A stretch of 64,000 nucleotides of DNA from JAAYTL01 sp031460505 (lineage in GTDB: Bacteria > Bacillota > Clostridia > Tissierellales > Tissierellaceae): assembly GCA_031460505.1 (NCBI GenBank), contig JAVKTT010000002.1:372001-436000 (forward strand), in the 5' to 3' direction. The notes below the pieces were generated by a model that worked only from the letters and a program-made list of their open reading frames with translations, was not told where the DNA came from and searched no databases. The position numbers were made by a program, and so were the translations under genes. Shown here in pieces: positions 35,586-44,697 of this stretch (position 1 is its first letter; each line of letters starts with the position of its first letter).

Positions 35586-36509
35586 TTACTCTTCTATTTT
35601 TGTTTTCTTATTTTCATTTTTCTTATTTCTCGCACCAATTATTACCAATCCTACTAATGTTATCAAATATGGTGTCATAGATGCAAATTGAGATGGTAAA
35701 CGGTAGGATTGAGCTGTGTTTCCTATTGCCATTGATGCACCGAAAATTAATGTATATATCATTGTTATAATTGGATTTCCACGTCCTAGGTTTTGTGCTG
35801 CTATCCCTATGAATCCACGTCCTGCTGTCATGTTATTTGTAAAGTATGGCATATATCCCATTGACATAAATAGTCCACCCATGGATGCTAATAATCCACT
35901 GATCATCAAAGCTGTAAATTTTGTTTTATTTACATTAATACCTACTGATGCAGCTGCTGCTGGATCTTCTCCTACTGCACGAATTCTTAATCCTAGTTTT
36001 GTCTTAAAAACAAAGTACCAAGTTGCAAATACTGCAACAAATGCTATATAGGATAACAAATTATGTCCTGATAGAATTGAGCCAATTACTGGTATATCTT
36101 TTATTATTGGTATATGAACAGCTGGAAATTGTAAACTAGCTAGGGAAGATGTATCTAGTTTCATCCCTGTTAGTAAATATACTACATATACTGTACCGCC
36201 TGTTCCTAGTGTATTCAGGGCTAGTCCTGTCAATAATGGTTTTGTATCTAAATATAGTACAAAGTATGCAAATATGGCTGCAATGATTAATCCTGAAAGT
36301 ATACCAACTAGCATTCCTATGAATATATTTTGTGAATAGGCACTACCTATAACTCCACCTAATGCTGCAAACAACATCATACCTTCATATGCTATACATA
36401 AGATGTCTGCCTTTGCTCCTATGACGGCTGCCATACCTACAAATAGAAGGGGAGTACCCATACGAATTACTGCATATAAAAAATCTAGCGAAAATATATA
36501 ATCTAGCAT
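35586..36509 (-). CDS. Nucleoside ABC transporter permease (NupQ/YufQ-like)
   Basis: A 307-residue permease of the BPD_transp_2 family with about 8-9 membrane helices. The cytoplasmic coupling region GLRIRAVGEDPAAAASVGIN (about 175-195) is diagnostic for the second permease of BMP-type nucleoside importers. A charged tail of Lys/Asn/Glu ends the protein. It starts 5 bases after the other permease gene, with AAAGGAGAG upstream. It pairs with the next permease to form the channel of the nucleoside importer. Confidence 0.92.
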   Translation of the reverse strand: MLDYIFSLDFLYAVIRMGTPLLFVGMAAVIGAKADILCIAYEGMMLFAALGGVIGSAYSQNIFIGMLVGILSGLIIAAIFAYFVLYLDTKPLLTGLALNTLGTGGTVYVVYLLTGMKLDTSSLASLQFPAVHIPIIKDIPVIGSILSGHNLLSYIAFVAVFATWYFVFKTKLGLRIRAVGEDPAAAASVGINVNKTKFTALMISGLLASMGGLFMSMGYMPYFTNNMTAGRGFIGIAAQNLGRGNPIITMIYTLIFGASMAIGNTAQSYRLPSQFASMTPYLITLVGLVIIGARNKKNENKKTKIEE

Positions 36510-36514
36510 GTGTA

Positions 36515-37612
36515 TTACTCTCCTTTCTCAATTGCCATAGTTTTTTGTGAGTTGGCAACAATTGTTTTGTGTTCCCATTTAGCTAAGAATCTTTCTGCAG
36601 CTATAAAGATTATAATTATAGCTTGAATTATGCTTATAATTTCCGGCGGAATTCTTGATGTTAAATTCAAAGCATCTGCAGAAGTCTTTATATATGCTAA
36701 AAAGAATGCTGCAAATGGAATTGTTTTTGGATTGTTTCTACATAATACTGCTAGCATTATGCCGTCCCAACCATGATTAGTAAAACCTGAGTATATGAAA
36801 CGGCTATAGTTCCCTAATGTCTCTACAGTACCACCCATACCTGCAATTGCCCCTGAAAGTAATGAAGTTAGTACAATTGTTTTATTTACTGGGATACCTG
36901 AATAATTTGCAAATTTCTTATTTTGTCCTACTGTACGGATTGAATATCCAAATGGTCTTTTATATAGTAATATTGAAGCTAAAATAACTACAGCAAAACC
37001 TATTATCAAACCTAAGTGAAGCCTATCGTTTCCAAATACACGAGGAAGTATAGCTGACTTTTGGAATGAGAATGATGCTTCAAATCCTGCTGATGGGTCT
37101 CTTAGTGGATTTAATATTATATAAAGTCCACCGTATAATGCAACATAATTCATCATCAAGGATGAAACAATGGTAACTATGTCATATTTTACATGCATTA
37201 TAGCTGGAATACCCATAACTACTGCACCAGCGGCAGCACCTGCTAATATTGTAAGTACTATATGGATTGGTGCTGGAATTCCTTCTATTAATGCTACTAC
37301 TGTAGCAGCTACTGCTCCTGCAAAGAAAGCACCTTCAGCTGCTATATTAATTTGTCCTGCTGAATATATTAACGCTACTGCTACTCCTGTAAATAGTAGT
37401 GGTATCATCTTTGAAATAACTGTCGTCATACGAGATGTATTTGCTAATGGTCCAATTAATAATGTAGTGAAATCTTTGACTATATTATCACTTACTGTTG
37501 CCATGAGAAAGAAAGCAATTACTAAAGCTATCGCTACTGCAAATAATGTTCTTATGAAACTAAATCTTGTTTCAATTTGTTTTGTTGTGATTACCTTTTG
37601 CTTCTTATCCAT
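36515..37612 (-). CDS. Nucleoside ABC transporter permease (NupP/YufP-like)
   Basis: A 365-residue permease of the same family with about 10 membrane helices. Diagnostic pieces are GQINIAAEGAFFAGAVAA (about 85-105) and RPFGYSIRTVGQNKKFANYS (about 220-240), the coupling helix region. The ATG at 37612 lies 6 bases after AGGAGGTG, and its first 8 bases overlap the end of the ATPase gene, implying translational coupling. The permease is slightly longer than its partner, as in the Bacillus YufOPQ system. Confidence 0.92.
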   Translation of the reverse strand: MDKKQKVITTKQIETRFSFIRTLFAVAIALVIAFFLMATVSDNIVKDFTTLLIGPLANTSRMTTVISKMIPLLFTGVAVALIYSAGQINIAAEGAFFAGAVAATVVALIEGIPAPIHIVLTILAGAAAGAVVMGIPAIMHVKYDIVTIVSSLMMNYVALYGGLYIILNPLRDPSAGFEASFSFQKSAILPRVFGNDRLHLGLIIGFAVVILASILLYKRPFGYSIRTVGQNKKFANYSGIPVNKTIVLTSLLSGAIAGMGGTVETLGNYSRFIYSGFTNHGWDGIMLAVLCRNNPKTIPFAAFFLAYIKTSADALNLTSRIPPEIISIIQAIIIIFIAAERFLAKWEHKTIVANSQKTMAIEKGE

Positions 37613-39197
37613 GTACAACACCTCCTATTTCCTCACTACTTTGAGTCTTAAGTCCTAGCATGTATTCTCCTAGTATCTCTTCATTGATTTGTGATACATC
37701 TGGGAAATATGCTGTAATTTTTCCATCATACATAACGATGATTCCGTCACTTAAACTTAATAATTCTGTTAAATCTGCTGAGAATAACAATGTTGCTGTA
37801 TCTTCTTTATCTCTTAAATGAATCATCTTTCTACGGATTAATTCTGCTGCTCCTACGTCAATACCTCTTGTAGGTTGAGAAGCGATTAACACTTTAGGAT
37901 TTGATGTAAATTCACGAGCAGCTACTACCTTTTGAATATTACCACCTGATAGTGTACGTACTTCAGCATCATGTCCATCTGCTTTTATTCCAAAACTTTT
38001 TATTAATTCCTTTGATTTATCTACTACTAATTTCCAATCTATAAATCCATTTTTCTTGTATTCTGGTTTATAGAATCTATCTGAAATAATATTTTCAGCT
38101 ATACTCTGGGTTGTAGATGCACCATAAGTCATTCTATCTTCGTGAATAACTGCTACTCCATCTTCACGAATTTCTCTTACTGACTTTCCGTTTATAGAAG
38201 TACCATTTACTTTGATATCACCTTCTTGAATTGGATAAAGGCCAGCTAATACATTTGAAAGCTCTGATTGACCATTACCTTCAACACCTGCTACCCCTAG
38301 TATCTCTCCACTACGTATATCAAAGTTTAAATCTTCGAATGCATATAAACCAAATTTGTTTTTAAAGCTTAAATTTGATACGCTTAATACTGTTTTACCT
38401 GGGTTTGCTTTTTCCTTTTCAATATCTAATATAACGTCACGACCTACCATCATTCTTGATATGTCTTGTTCTGAAACACTTGCTACATCTGCTGTGGTAA
38501 CTGATACACCGTTTCTTAGAACTGTTATACGGTCGCATATATCTTTTACTTCATTTAATTTATGTGAAATAAATACTATTGAAAAACCTTTTTCACGTAG
38601 TTGTTTTAACTGTACAAATAGCTCCTTAGTTTCTTGTGGAGTTAAAACAGCTGTTGGTTCGTCTAATAGTAATATTTGTGCTCCATGTAATAGCATCTTT
38701 AGGATTTCAACACGTTGCTTGTATCCTACAGACAAGTCTCTGATTAAAGCTTTTGGATTAACTTCTAAATCAAATTTCTTTGAAACTTCTGTTGCTCTTC
38801 TCACTGCCTCATCATAATCAAAAGCTATACCTTTTGTAGGTTCGCTTCCAAGAACCATATTTTCTGCTACACTTAGGGATTCAACTAACATAAAGTGTTG
38901 ATGAACCATACCTATTCCATAATCTAAAGCTGCTAAAGGACTTGAGATCTTTACTTCTTCCCCAGCTAGAAGTATTCTACCTTCCTCTGGTATCTCTTGA
39001 CCAAATAAAACCTTCATCAATGTGGTCTTACCTGCTCCATTTTCACCAACTAATCCATGGATCTCGCCTTTTCTTACTGTGAAATTTACATTTTTATTTG
39101 CTACGAACCCATTCCCGTATATCTTGGTAATATTCTCCATACTAAGAATGTCTTCGCCAATTCCAATATTATTAAAGTTCTTATTTTCTATCGCCAT
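37605..39197 (-). CDS. Nucleoside ABC transporter ATP-binding protein (NupO/YufO-like)
   Basis: These 530 residues contain two ABC ATPase domains in tandem, as in all BMP-linked importers. The first has Walker A GENGAGKTT, signature LSVGYKQRVE and Walker B ILLLDEPTA. The second has the degenerate loop GVEGNGQSEL, signature LSGGNIQK and VLIASQPTRGID. The ATG at 39197 is chosen for the AGGTCAGG stretch just upstream. A longer frame to 39272 would run into a strong hairpin at 39251-39285. It follows the binding-protein gene and overlaps the first permease gene. Confidence 0.9.
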   Translation of the reverse strand: MAIENKNFNNIGIGEDILSMENITKIYGNGFVANKNVNFTVRKGEIHGLVGENGAGKTTLMKVLFGQEIPEEGRILLAGEEVKISSPLAALDYGIGMVHQHFMLVESLSVAENMVLGSEPTKGIAFDYDEAVRRATEVSKKFDLEVNPKALIRDLSVGYKQRVEILKMLLHGAQILLLDEPTAVLTPQETKELFVQLKQLREKGFSIVFISHKLNEVKDICDRITVLRNGVSVTTADVASVSEQDISRMMVGRDVILDIEKEKANPGKTVLSVSNLSFKNKFGLYAFEDLNFDIRSGEILGVAGVEGNGQSELSNVLAGLYPIQEGDIKVNGTSINGKSVREIREDGVAVIHEDRMTYGASTTQSIAENIISDRFYKPEYKKNGFIDWKLVVDKSKELIKSFGIKADGHDAEVRTLSGGNIQKVVAAREFTSNPKVLIASQPTRGIDVGAAELIRRKMIHLRDKEDTATLLFSADLTELLSLSDGIIVMYDGKITAYFPDVSQINEEILGEYMLGLKTQSSEEIGGVVHG

Positions 39198-39250
39198 AAT
39201 TGAACCTGACCTTTCACTATTTCTTAGTAGTTTACTAGACTTTAAAAGAT

Positions 39251-39285
39251 AATTATTGAGCCCTTTTGTCAAGGGCTCAATTATT
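39251..39285 (-). terminator. Intra-operon hairpin between the binding-protein and ATPase genes
   Basis: ATTGAGCCC and GGGCTCAAT plus flanking A/T pairs form a stem with a 9-base loop and only a short T run. It lies right after the binding-protein stop. Partial termination or mRNA protection would give more binding protein than ATPase, a common arrangement. Confidence 0.7.
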
Positions 39286-39289
39286 ATAG

Positions 39290-40411
39290 TTATTGTGGTT
39301 TTGCTTGAGATTTTACTTCTTCTATTTCGTCTGTAGATGCACCGAATGCAGTGCTTACTTCAATACTTCCACTATTAAGTTCTTCAACTACTTTTTGATA
39401 TTCTGTCCATACTTCTTCTGGTACTATAGCTTGAGTATAATCATTGTTCACTAGATATACTCCTTCTTCAGCATGAGAGATAAATCTATGGGAACCCCAC
39501 TCGATAGTTCCTTCATTGATTGCTTCTAGGATTGGATAAACCATTCCACGATAGTCTTTGATTACAGATGTCAATACTTTTGATGCAGCATTTTTGTTAG
39601 TTGTTTCTAGACGTTCTGAGTAGTCAAAGTCAACACCTACTAGGTATTTGTTTGCATCAGCTGCTGCTTCAGCAACTCCTAATCCATTTTGACCTACTGC
39701 GAATACTACGTCTGCACCTTGTTGATATTGCGAAAGTCCTAATTCTTTTGCTAAAGCAGAGTCTGTATGATTACCTACGAAAGAATATAATACTTCGATT
39801 GATGGATCTACATAGTTTACTCCATCAATATATCCCATCAAGAAGTCAAGGATTGCTGTTGATTCCATAGCTCCAACGAATCCTACAACTTTGTCTTCGT
39901 TAGCATATTCTGCATTACTTGTTGTAAGCTCAGCAGCTAGTGCTCCTGCTAAGAATCCACCTTCGTTTTGTAATACTTGTACTGAAACAACGTTTGAATT
40001 AGCTCCATTAGAGTAATCCATTTGTGTATCAAATATTAGAAACTTTTGATCTGCATATTTAGCAGCTGTGTTTGCTACTGGTTCAATCATTGTACCAAAG
40101 CCTGTAACTATTAAGTCATATTCTCCAGTTTCAGCTACTTGCATCAATGTTGATTCATATAATGATGCATCCATGTTACATTCAAATGTATCTACATTTC
40201 CATCTACTGTAGCTACATAGTCGTTGATAGCTGCTAATACGTCATCGTTGTTTGTTCTACCACCTAAAGTACCTGTAACTACGAACATAATGTTTTTGTA
40301 TGTTCCATCTGAATCTACCTTACCATTGTCTGAATCTGAACCTTGAGTACATGCTGTTAATACCAGCATAGCTGCAATAGCTAATAATATTATCTTATTG
40401 TATTTTTTCAT
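39290..40411 (-). CDS. BMP-family nucleoside-binding lipoprotein
   Basis: A 373-residue lipoprotein with lipobox LTAC, followed by a Bmp domain (PF02608). Visible family pieces are MFVVTGTLGGRTNNDDV, YDLIVTGFGTMIEPVA, GFVGAMESTAILDFLMGYIDG and GADVVFAVGQNGLGVAEAA. It captures nucleosides outside the membrane for the ABC importer encoded downstream. The ATG at 40411 gives a typical MKKYNKIILL leader. A GTG 12 bases earlier is possible; neither has an obvious close ribosome binding site, since the only strong one (GGAGGG) lies about 30 bases upstream. It is the first gene of the operon. Confidence 0.9.
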   Translation of the reverse strand: MKKYNKIILLAIAAMLVLTACTQGSDSDNGKVDSDGTYKNIMFVVTGTLGGRTNNDDVLAAINDYVATVDGNVDTFECNMDASLYESTLMQVAETGEYDLIVTGFGTMIEPVANTAAKYADQKFLIFDTQMDYSNGANSNVVSVQVLQNEGGFLAGALAAELTTSNAEYANEDKVVGFVGAMESTAILDFLMGYIDGVNYVDPSIEVLYSFVGNHTDSALAKELGLSQYQQGADVVFAVGQNGLGVAEAAADANKYLVGVDFDYSERLETTNKNAASKVLTSVIKDYRGMVYPILEAINEGTIEWGSHRFISHAEEGVYLVNNDYTQAIVPEEVWTEYQKVVEELNSGSIEVSTAFGASTDEIEEVKSQAKPQ

Positions 40412-40477
40412 TTTGTTTGGCACATATTGGATCTAATGTACCTTGTCCCTCCTTGATATAATATATTTATGTTGTTT

Positions 40478-40537
40478 TACACAGAAAACGCTATCAGCTC
40501 GCTACTTATTCCGTGACGTGGAATTGAATTCTGTGTA
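40478..40537 (-). ncRNA. Unidentified structured 5' leader of the nucleoside operon
   Basis: On the minus strand TACACAGAA and TTCTGTGTA form a 9-bp closing stem around 42 bases. Inside, TTCC-ACGTCAC-GGAA makes one hairpin and the AGCGAGCTGATAGCG region can make a second, giving a possible three-way junction. The element starts about 13 bases after the predicted transcription start and about 65 bases before the first gene. The shape recalls purine riboswitches, but the conserved purine junction bases are absent. It could be a riboswitch of unrecognised class or a protein-binding site. Confidence 0.5.
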
Positions 40538-40556
40538 TTAGAATGTTGTTGAGTAA

Positions 40557-40586
40557 AGTATAGCAAAAAATTATATAGCTTGTCAA
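40557..40586 (-). promoter_or_regulatory. Sigma-A promoter of the nucleoside operon
   Basis: On the minus strand TTGACA (40586-40581) is followed after 18 bases by TATACT (40562-40557). Transcription would start near 40550, just before the structured leader. It is the best-matching promoter in the window. Confidence 0.8.
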
Positions 40587-40770
40587 TAATAATTGAGTAG
40601 AATAATTTGGACAAAAATGGATATTATACCGTTTTCCTTTAAATTTAGGGATTTACATGTGATTGACATTGTTTTATCATATTTATAGATAAACATATAT
40701 TGTACATAAGGCATAAATATATACGCATAAAATTAAATATATTCTATATTAATTTGCTATCAGCGAAATA

Positions 40771-40802
40771 AAAAGCAGTGCACTATGCTGTGCACTGCTT
40801 TT
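40771..40802 (-). terminator. Terminator after the two-component gene set
   Basis: AAAAGCAGTGCA and TGCACTGCTTTT form a perfect 12-bp stem with an 8-base loop. It lies about 22 bases after the stop of the unknown 218-residue gene and marks the 3' end of the long PGA-linked gene run. Confidence 0.9.
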
Positions 40803-40823
40803 TTACTACATTTTATATCAATT

Positions 40824-41480
40824 TCACCTGAAAACTGGATACAAAACCTTTAAATGATTAATATATAATCTTTCTATATATTCTATTTCCGCATTCGTAA
40901 GTGGATTAGTCATATATATATAACTCTCATCTTCATCATCTGCTTTATGAAAATCTCTTACACGATCTATCATTTTCTCCAATACAATTTTCTCATCTTT
41001 ATTCTTAGCAATTGATGTAATATCAGAAAAATCAGAAAGTAATGAACCAAGTGCATTATATAATCCAAAAACTTTAGAACGATCATTTACATCTTGTTTA
41101 TGTTCTAGATAGTATACAAACCAGCATACTGTAGGGCCAGTTTTCTCTAGATTATTTGGAATATATCTTTCTAAAATGCTTATGTTGATTTTTTTTTCAT
41201 TAGAAGATATGTATTTAAAGGCTTCCTCCTCTTCTTTTAACATAACTACATTACAAATTTCTAATGGTTCCTCACTAGCTAGATACATTGCAAGCGTAAG
41301 ATGACATCTTAATACTTTCAATTTTCTTAAAGATGCTTTTTCTTCCTCATAATTCTTTGGTTCACATGTTATTATGGTGCACGAACCTTTTTCTGTATTT
41401 AACTTTTCCAAAGTAGTATCATTAATTGTAAAGGCTTCATTAATGGTGAGATCCGGAAATAATGCTATTATTTTATCCAT
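40824..41480 (-). CDS. Unknown protein coupled to a two-component system
   Basis: A 218-residue soluble protein with no family that I recognise. It is rich in Glu, Lys and Ile, lacks a signal peptide and shows mixed alpha/beta character, with a helical second half. Its ATG overlaps the last 8 bases of the response-regulator gene, with GGGGTGG upstream, so it is translationally coupled. That position suggests an accessory regulator or output protein of the sensor pair. It is the last gene before a strong terminator. Confidence 0.6.
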   Translation of the reverse strand: MDKIIALFPDLTINEAFTINDTTLEKLNTEKGSCTIITCEPKNYEEEKASLRKLKVLRCHLTLAMYLASEEPLEICNVVMLKEEEEAFKYISSNEKKINISILERYIPNNLEKTGPTVCWFVYYLEHKQDVNDRSKVFGLYNALGSLLSDFSDITSIAKNKDEKIVLEKMIDRVRDFHKADDEDESYIYMTNPLTNAEIEYIERLYINHLKVLYPVFR

Positions 41481-42156
41481 TTTGCCACCCCATATTTAAT
41501 AATCTGTAGGAATTTTTAGGTCTACCTACCTTACCATATGCTGTATGAACATCTAGGAGATTCTCTTTCTCCATATATTGTATGTAACGATATGTAGTCT
41601 GGTATGCTAATCCTGTTTCATGGGCAATGTCTTCAACTGTCATAAATTCATATGTTTCTTCCATAGCTACCATTATTAATTCTAGTGTAGTAGAGCTAAT
41701 CCCTTTTATCAATCTATCTTCTGTTAGTTTTTCCTCTGTTTGTTTAGGTACTTTAAGTTCCTTATTTTTAGTCATTGATTTCTTATCAATAAGTTGTATA
41801 TGTAGATTTATACGAGAAATAAGATCAGGTGCTTTAATTGGTTTAAGAGCAAAATCACTTGCACCTACTTCAAGAAAACTATTGGCCACTTCTTGATCCT
41901 CATCAATAGTAAATACTATTATTGGTACATCGGAAGAAAATTGACGTAGCATCTTTACACCTTCAATACCATTTATGCGTGGTAAATGATAGTCAATAAG
42001 TATAATATCTGGATTATGATTTAAATAGGACTTTATTCCGCTTGGAACATCAGTAGCTATTACAGACTTCCAACCTTTAAACTCAAATATAGCCTCTAAA
42101 GCATAGAGTATTTCTTTATCATCATCAATACATAGTATAGTAATTGGTTGTTTCAT
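41473..42156 (-). CDS. Response regulator with C-terminal winged helix
   Basis: A 227-residue regulator with an N-terminal receiver domain (about 5-120): acidic pocket Asp11-Asp13, phosphoacceptor Asp55 in IILIDYHLPR, and the ALKPIKAPDL region. The C-terminal domain (about 160-227) has MTVEDIAHETGLAYQTTYRY, similar to the HTH of CitT/DcuR-type regulators. AAAGGAGTG precedes the ATG. It lies 22 bases after the kinase gene and overlaps the next gene, so the three form one unit. Through the kinase gene the unit is joined to pgsW, which suggests control of the PGA locus. Confidence 0.85.
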   Translation of the reverse strand: MKQPITILCIDDDKEILYALEAIFEFKGWKSVIATDVPSGIKSYLNHNPDIILIDYHLPRINGIEGVKMLRQFSSDVPIIVFTIDEDQEVANSFLEVGASDFALKPIKAPDLISRINLHIQLIDKKSMTKNKELKVPKQTEEKLTEDRLIKGISSTTLELIMVAMEETYEFMTVEDIAHETGLAYQTTYRYIQYMEKENLLDVHTAYGKVGRPKNSYRLLNMGWQNG

Positions 42157-42178
42157 ACCTACACTCCTTTATAATTAA

Positions 42179-43591
42179 CTACGGATTACATAGCACTGAG
42201 GATCTATCATACTCAGCTGGAACATAAATCATTACTGTAGTGCCTTTTCCCTCTATACTATCGATCTTTATAATTGAGTCATTGCTATCAATGACTTTTT
42301 TTACAAACCCAAGCCCTAATCCTAAAGAATCTCTAGTAGAATATCCACTTTCCCATATATTTTCCATACCTTCACTAGAAATTCCAGAACCATTATCTTG
42401 AACAATTATACAGGCATAGAGTTTATTACCATCTTTTTTTTCATCTATTGATATGATTATTTTACCATGTTCTGGATTTAGCGCGTAGTATGCATTTTCC
42501 AAAAGATTTATTATTGCTCTAGAGAATCTTATTTTATTTACTATTATTTCTAAATTAGGCGCATTATTTTTGATTTGTACAAATTCAGCATATTCTGTAG
42601 GTGAAATTTGAGAAAGTATAAGATTAAACATTTCATATGTTGTTATAGAACTTTTTTGCTTTTCATAAAGTATCTCTGATATCATACTACTCATTCTTTC
42701 AATTGATGATTCAATTTTATCAAGATATGTGGCTTTCTTTACATCTTTATTTCCAAGTTTTATAACTCCAACCAAGGCTTGTACAGAAGTTAGTGGTGAT
42801 TTTAAATCATGTACTAAATGATTTAGCTCCATATATGTACGATTCTCCATTACTCTCATATTTGATTCCATTAGTATCCTTTGGTTTCTTCGATTCTCCC
42901 CACTTAATAGTCTTAAATTATTTTCGTCCATAATAAGTTTAAACAATAATATAGTTGTAAAAAGAAACAGGATAAAAAAAGCAAGTGACAAATATTGCAA
43001 AAATAATTCTCCTTCTAATAGAATAGCAAAACTTTTAATATCATTAGATGTTTCTCCTCTACCTAAGGCATACCCAGAAAGATAAGGCATAACGTCAAGC
43101 CACTGAAATGTAATTACGGTTGTAGTTACCATAAGTATTTTTTTGCTAAAACTTATCATACTAAAATTAATCTTTTCCAAAATTACTAGTAATGTAATAA
43201 CTAATAATGCAGGTATGCCAAAATCATATTTTATATGGTATATTCTTTCAATGACTAGATATACCATTGGTATTAGACTACAAATTGTTAGTGTTTTAGC
43301 CAGCTTAATTTCCTTATCACTACGATATATTGATATAGAATCTCCTATAATAAATGCACCTAAATAATGTGGAAAGCAACGTATTCCATTTAATAATACC
43401 AATTTAAATGCTGCAATTGTCACATACTGACATTCCCATAAGTCTAAAGACTTTTGTAAATCATCATAAATACCTAAATTTTCCACATTGAAAAATGAAG
43501 GCATTAAGATACCTAATAATACTAATATTATTCCTATTACCAACTCTCTTTTATTAATTGATACTTTATCAAATATTCTATCCAACTTCAT
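42179..43591 (-). CDS. Membrane sensor histidine kinase
   Basis: These 470 residues have about 7 membrane helices in the N-terminal 220 residues and no large extracellular domain. A short coiled coil leads to the dimerisation helix with phosphoacceptor His261 in LNHLVHDLKSPLTSV. The HATPase domain has the N box NLLENAYYAL, G1 VQDNGSGIS and G2 LGLGLGFVKK. An intramembrane or bilayer signal is likely from this architecture. Its first 14 bases overlap the end of pgsW, with GGGAGAG upstream. It is therefore co-expressed with PGA synthesis genes and may sense envelope or capsule status; that is inference. Confidence 0.88.
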   Translation of the reverse strand: MKLDRIFDKVSINKRELVIGIILVLLGILMPSFFNVENLGIYDDLQKSLDLWECQYVTIAAFKLVLLNGIRCFPHYLGAFIIGDSISIYRSDKEIKLAKTLTICSLIPMVYLVIERIYHIKYDFGIPALLVITLLVILEKINFSMISFSKKILMVTTTVITFQWLDVMPYLSGYALGRGETSNDIKSFAILLEGELFLQYLSLAFFILFLFTTILLFKLIMDENNLRLLSGENRRNQRILMESNMRVMENRTYMELNHLVHDLKSPLTSVQALVGVIKLGNKDVKKATYLDKIESSIERMSSMISEILYEKQKSSITTYEMFNLILSQISPTEYAEFVQIKNNAPNLEIIVNKIRFSRAIINLLENAYYALNPEHGKIIISIDEKKDGNKLYACIIVQDNGSGISSEGMENIWESGYSTRDSLGLGLGFVKKVIDSNDSIIKIDSIEGKGTTVMIYVPAEYDRSSVLCNP

Positions 43592-44675
43592 ACTCTCCCT
43601 TATGATTAGGGTCTTTTTTGAATTTTAGCTTCCTATAGATTATTAGTCCTAATAACGATACCCCAATGAATACGATTGCCACAATATGATTATAAGATGA
43701 CTTTACATATAAACTTGAAGTTCCTTTTGGTGGTAATACAACTGGGTCATAAGCCATGCCGTAATCGGCAGTAAGTTTTTTTAGATTTAATAAGTGTATT
43801 ACTGGTGTGCCTTGATTACGATAAATCTCAATAAGTCCGCTTTTTTCTGTAATAGGAATTGGCTTTTCTGTTAGAAGACCTTGTCCAAAATAAATAGATG
43901 CTTCTCCTTTTCCAAGAGATGTAGTATTGCCACCAACATTCACAAAACATGAAATGCTACCATCTCTTTCCAAAAGCTTTTTTCGTATATTTAGATTTTC
44001 TTTATAGTCTTGTATGTTTAAGTGGTTCAGTCCTGAAGACTTAAGACGATTTGTAATATTAGATAGGATATCCCCATCCATTTCTAGTCCATTATCATTG
44101 GTGCCACCTATGGAAAAAGCCACCCCAGGATCTTTAATCAAACCTTCAGATGCTAGTTTTATTGCCATGTCTGGAAAAGTAAGTTCTGGATCATTAGCAC
44201 CGAAATTCGAAGAACCAATGGATGTAATATAGGAGATTTCAACTTTCATAGCCTTACATGCGGAAAGTACAGCTAAATTTAGAGATGGAAATGAACCAGA
44301 AAAATTTGCTCCTATTCTATCTCCGCTTTTAACTCTTGCTTTATGTAATAATTCTACTACAAGTGCAGCCATATCAGGATTTGCACTTGTTCTTTTTGCC
44401 TCAATACTTCCAAGGCTTGTGGTAATTGGGGAGTTGCTTTGACCTATCATTCCTGTTTTGTGTATATCTTCTTGAGATAAGTCTATATTTAATTCTTGTT
44501 TATATTTGCTTACAGTTTTCATAAGTTCTTCCATGTATTCATAGGCTTGAATCTTTGTTTTATACAGAGGATCCTGCCCTATTACTGCAGTACTTAGGAT
44601 AATCCTAATTCCTAAAACTATAATTAATAAAATAAAGCCCATTAAGAGGTCTTTTTTAGTATAAGATTTATTCAT
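43578..44675 (-). CDS. pgsW: Poly-gamma-glutamate system protein PgsW
   Basis: A 365-residue protein with a membrane helix near the N-terminus (about 8-28) and another near the C-terminus (about 335-355), and a large extracytoplasmic domain between. The domain contains GDRIGANFSGSFPSLNLAVL and FSIGGTNDNGLEMD, as in the PgsW family that accompanies PgsB and PgsC in Clostridia and Fusobacteria. Its biochemical role in PGA export or assembly is not settled. The ATG at 44675 follows AGAGGTGGAAT. It directly follows pgsC and overlaps the sensor kinase gene. No PgsA/CapA is present nearby, and PgsW may take its place. Confidence 0.82.
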   Translation of the reverse strand: MNKSYTKKDLLMGFILLIIVLGIRIILSTAVIGQDPLYKTKIQAYEYMEELMKTVSKYKQELNIDLSQEDIHKTGMIGQSNSPITTSLGSIEAKRTSANPDMAALVVELLHKARVKSGDRIGANFSGSFPSLNLAVLSACKAMKVEISYITSIGSSNFGANDPELTFPDMAIKLASEGLIKDPGVAFSIGGTNDNGLEMDGDILSNITNRLKSSGLNHLNIQDYKENLNIRKKLLERDGSISCFVNVGGNTTSLGKGEASIYFGQGLLTEKPIPITEKSGLIEIYRNQGTPVIHLLNLKKLTADYGMAYDPVVLPPKGTSSLYVKSSYNHIVAIVFIGVSLLGLIIYRKLKFKKDPNHKGEYEVG

Positions 44676-44697
44676 ATAGATTCCACCTCTATATACA

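Noticed and set aside
40478..40537. Purine riboswitch upstream of the nucleoside operon
   Set aside because: The three-way shape and operon context fit, but the conserved purine aptamer junction bases and the paired loop sequences are not present. It is reported only as an unidentified structured leader.
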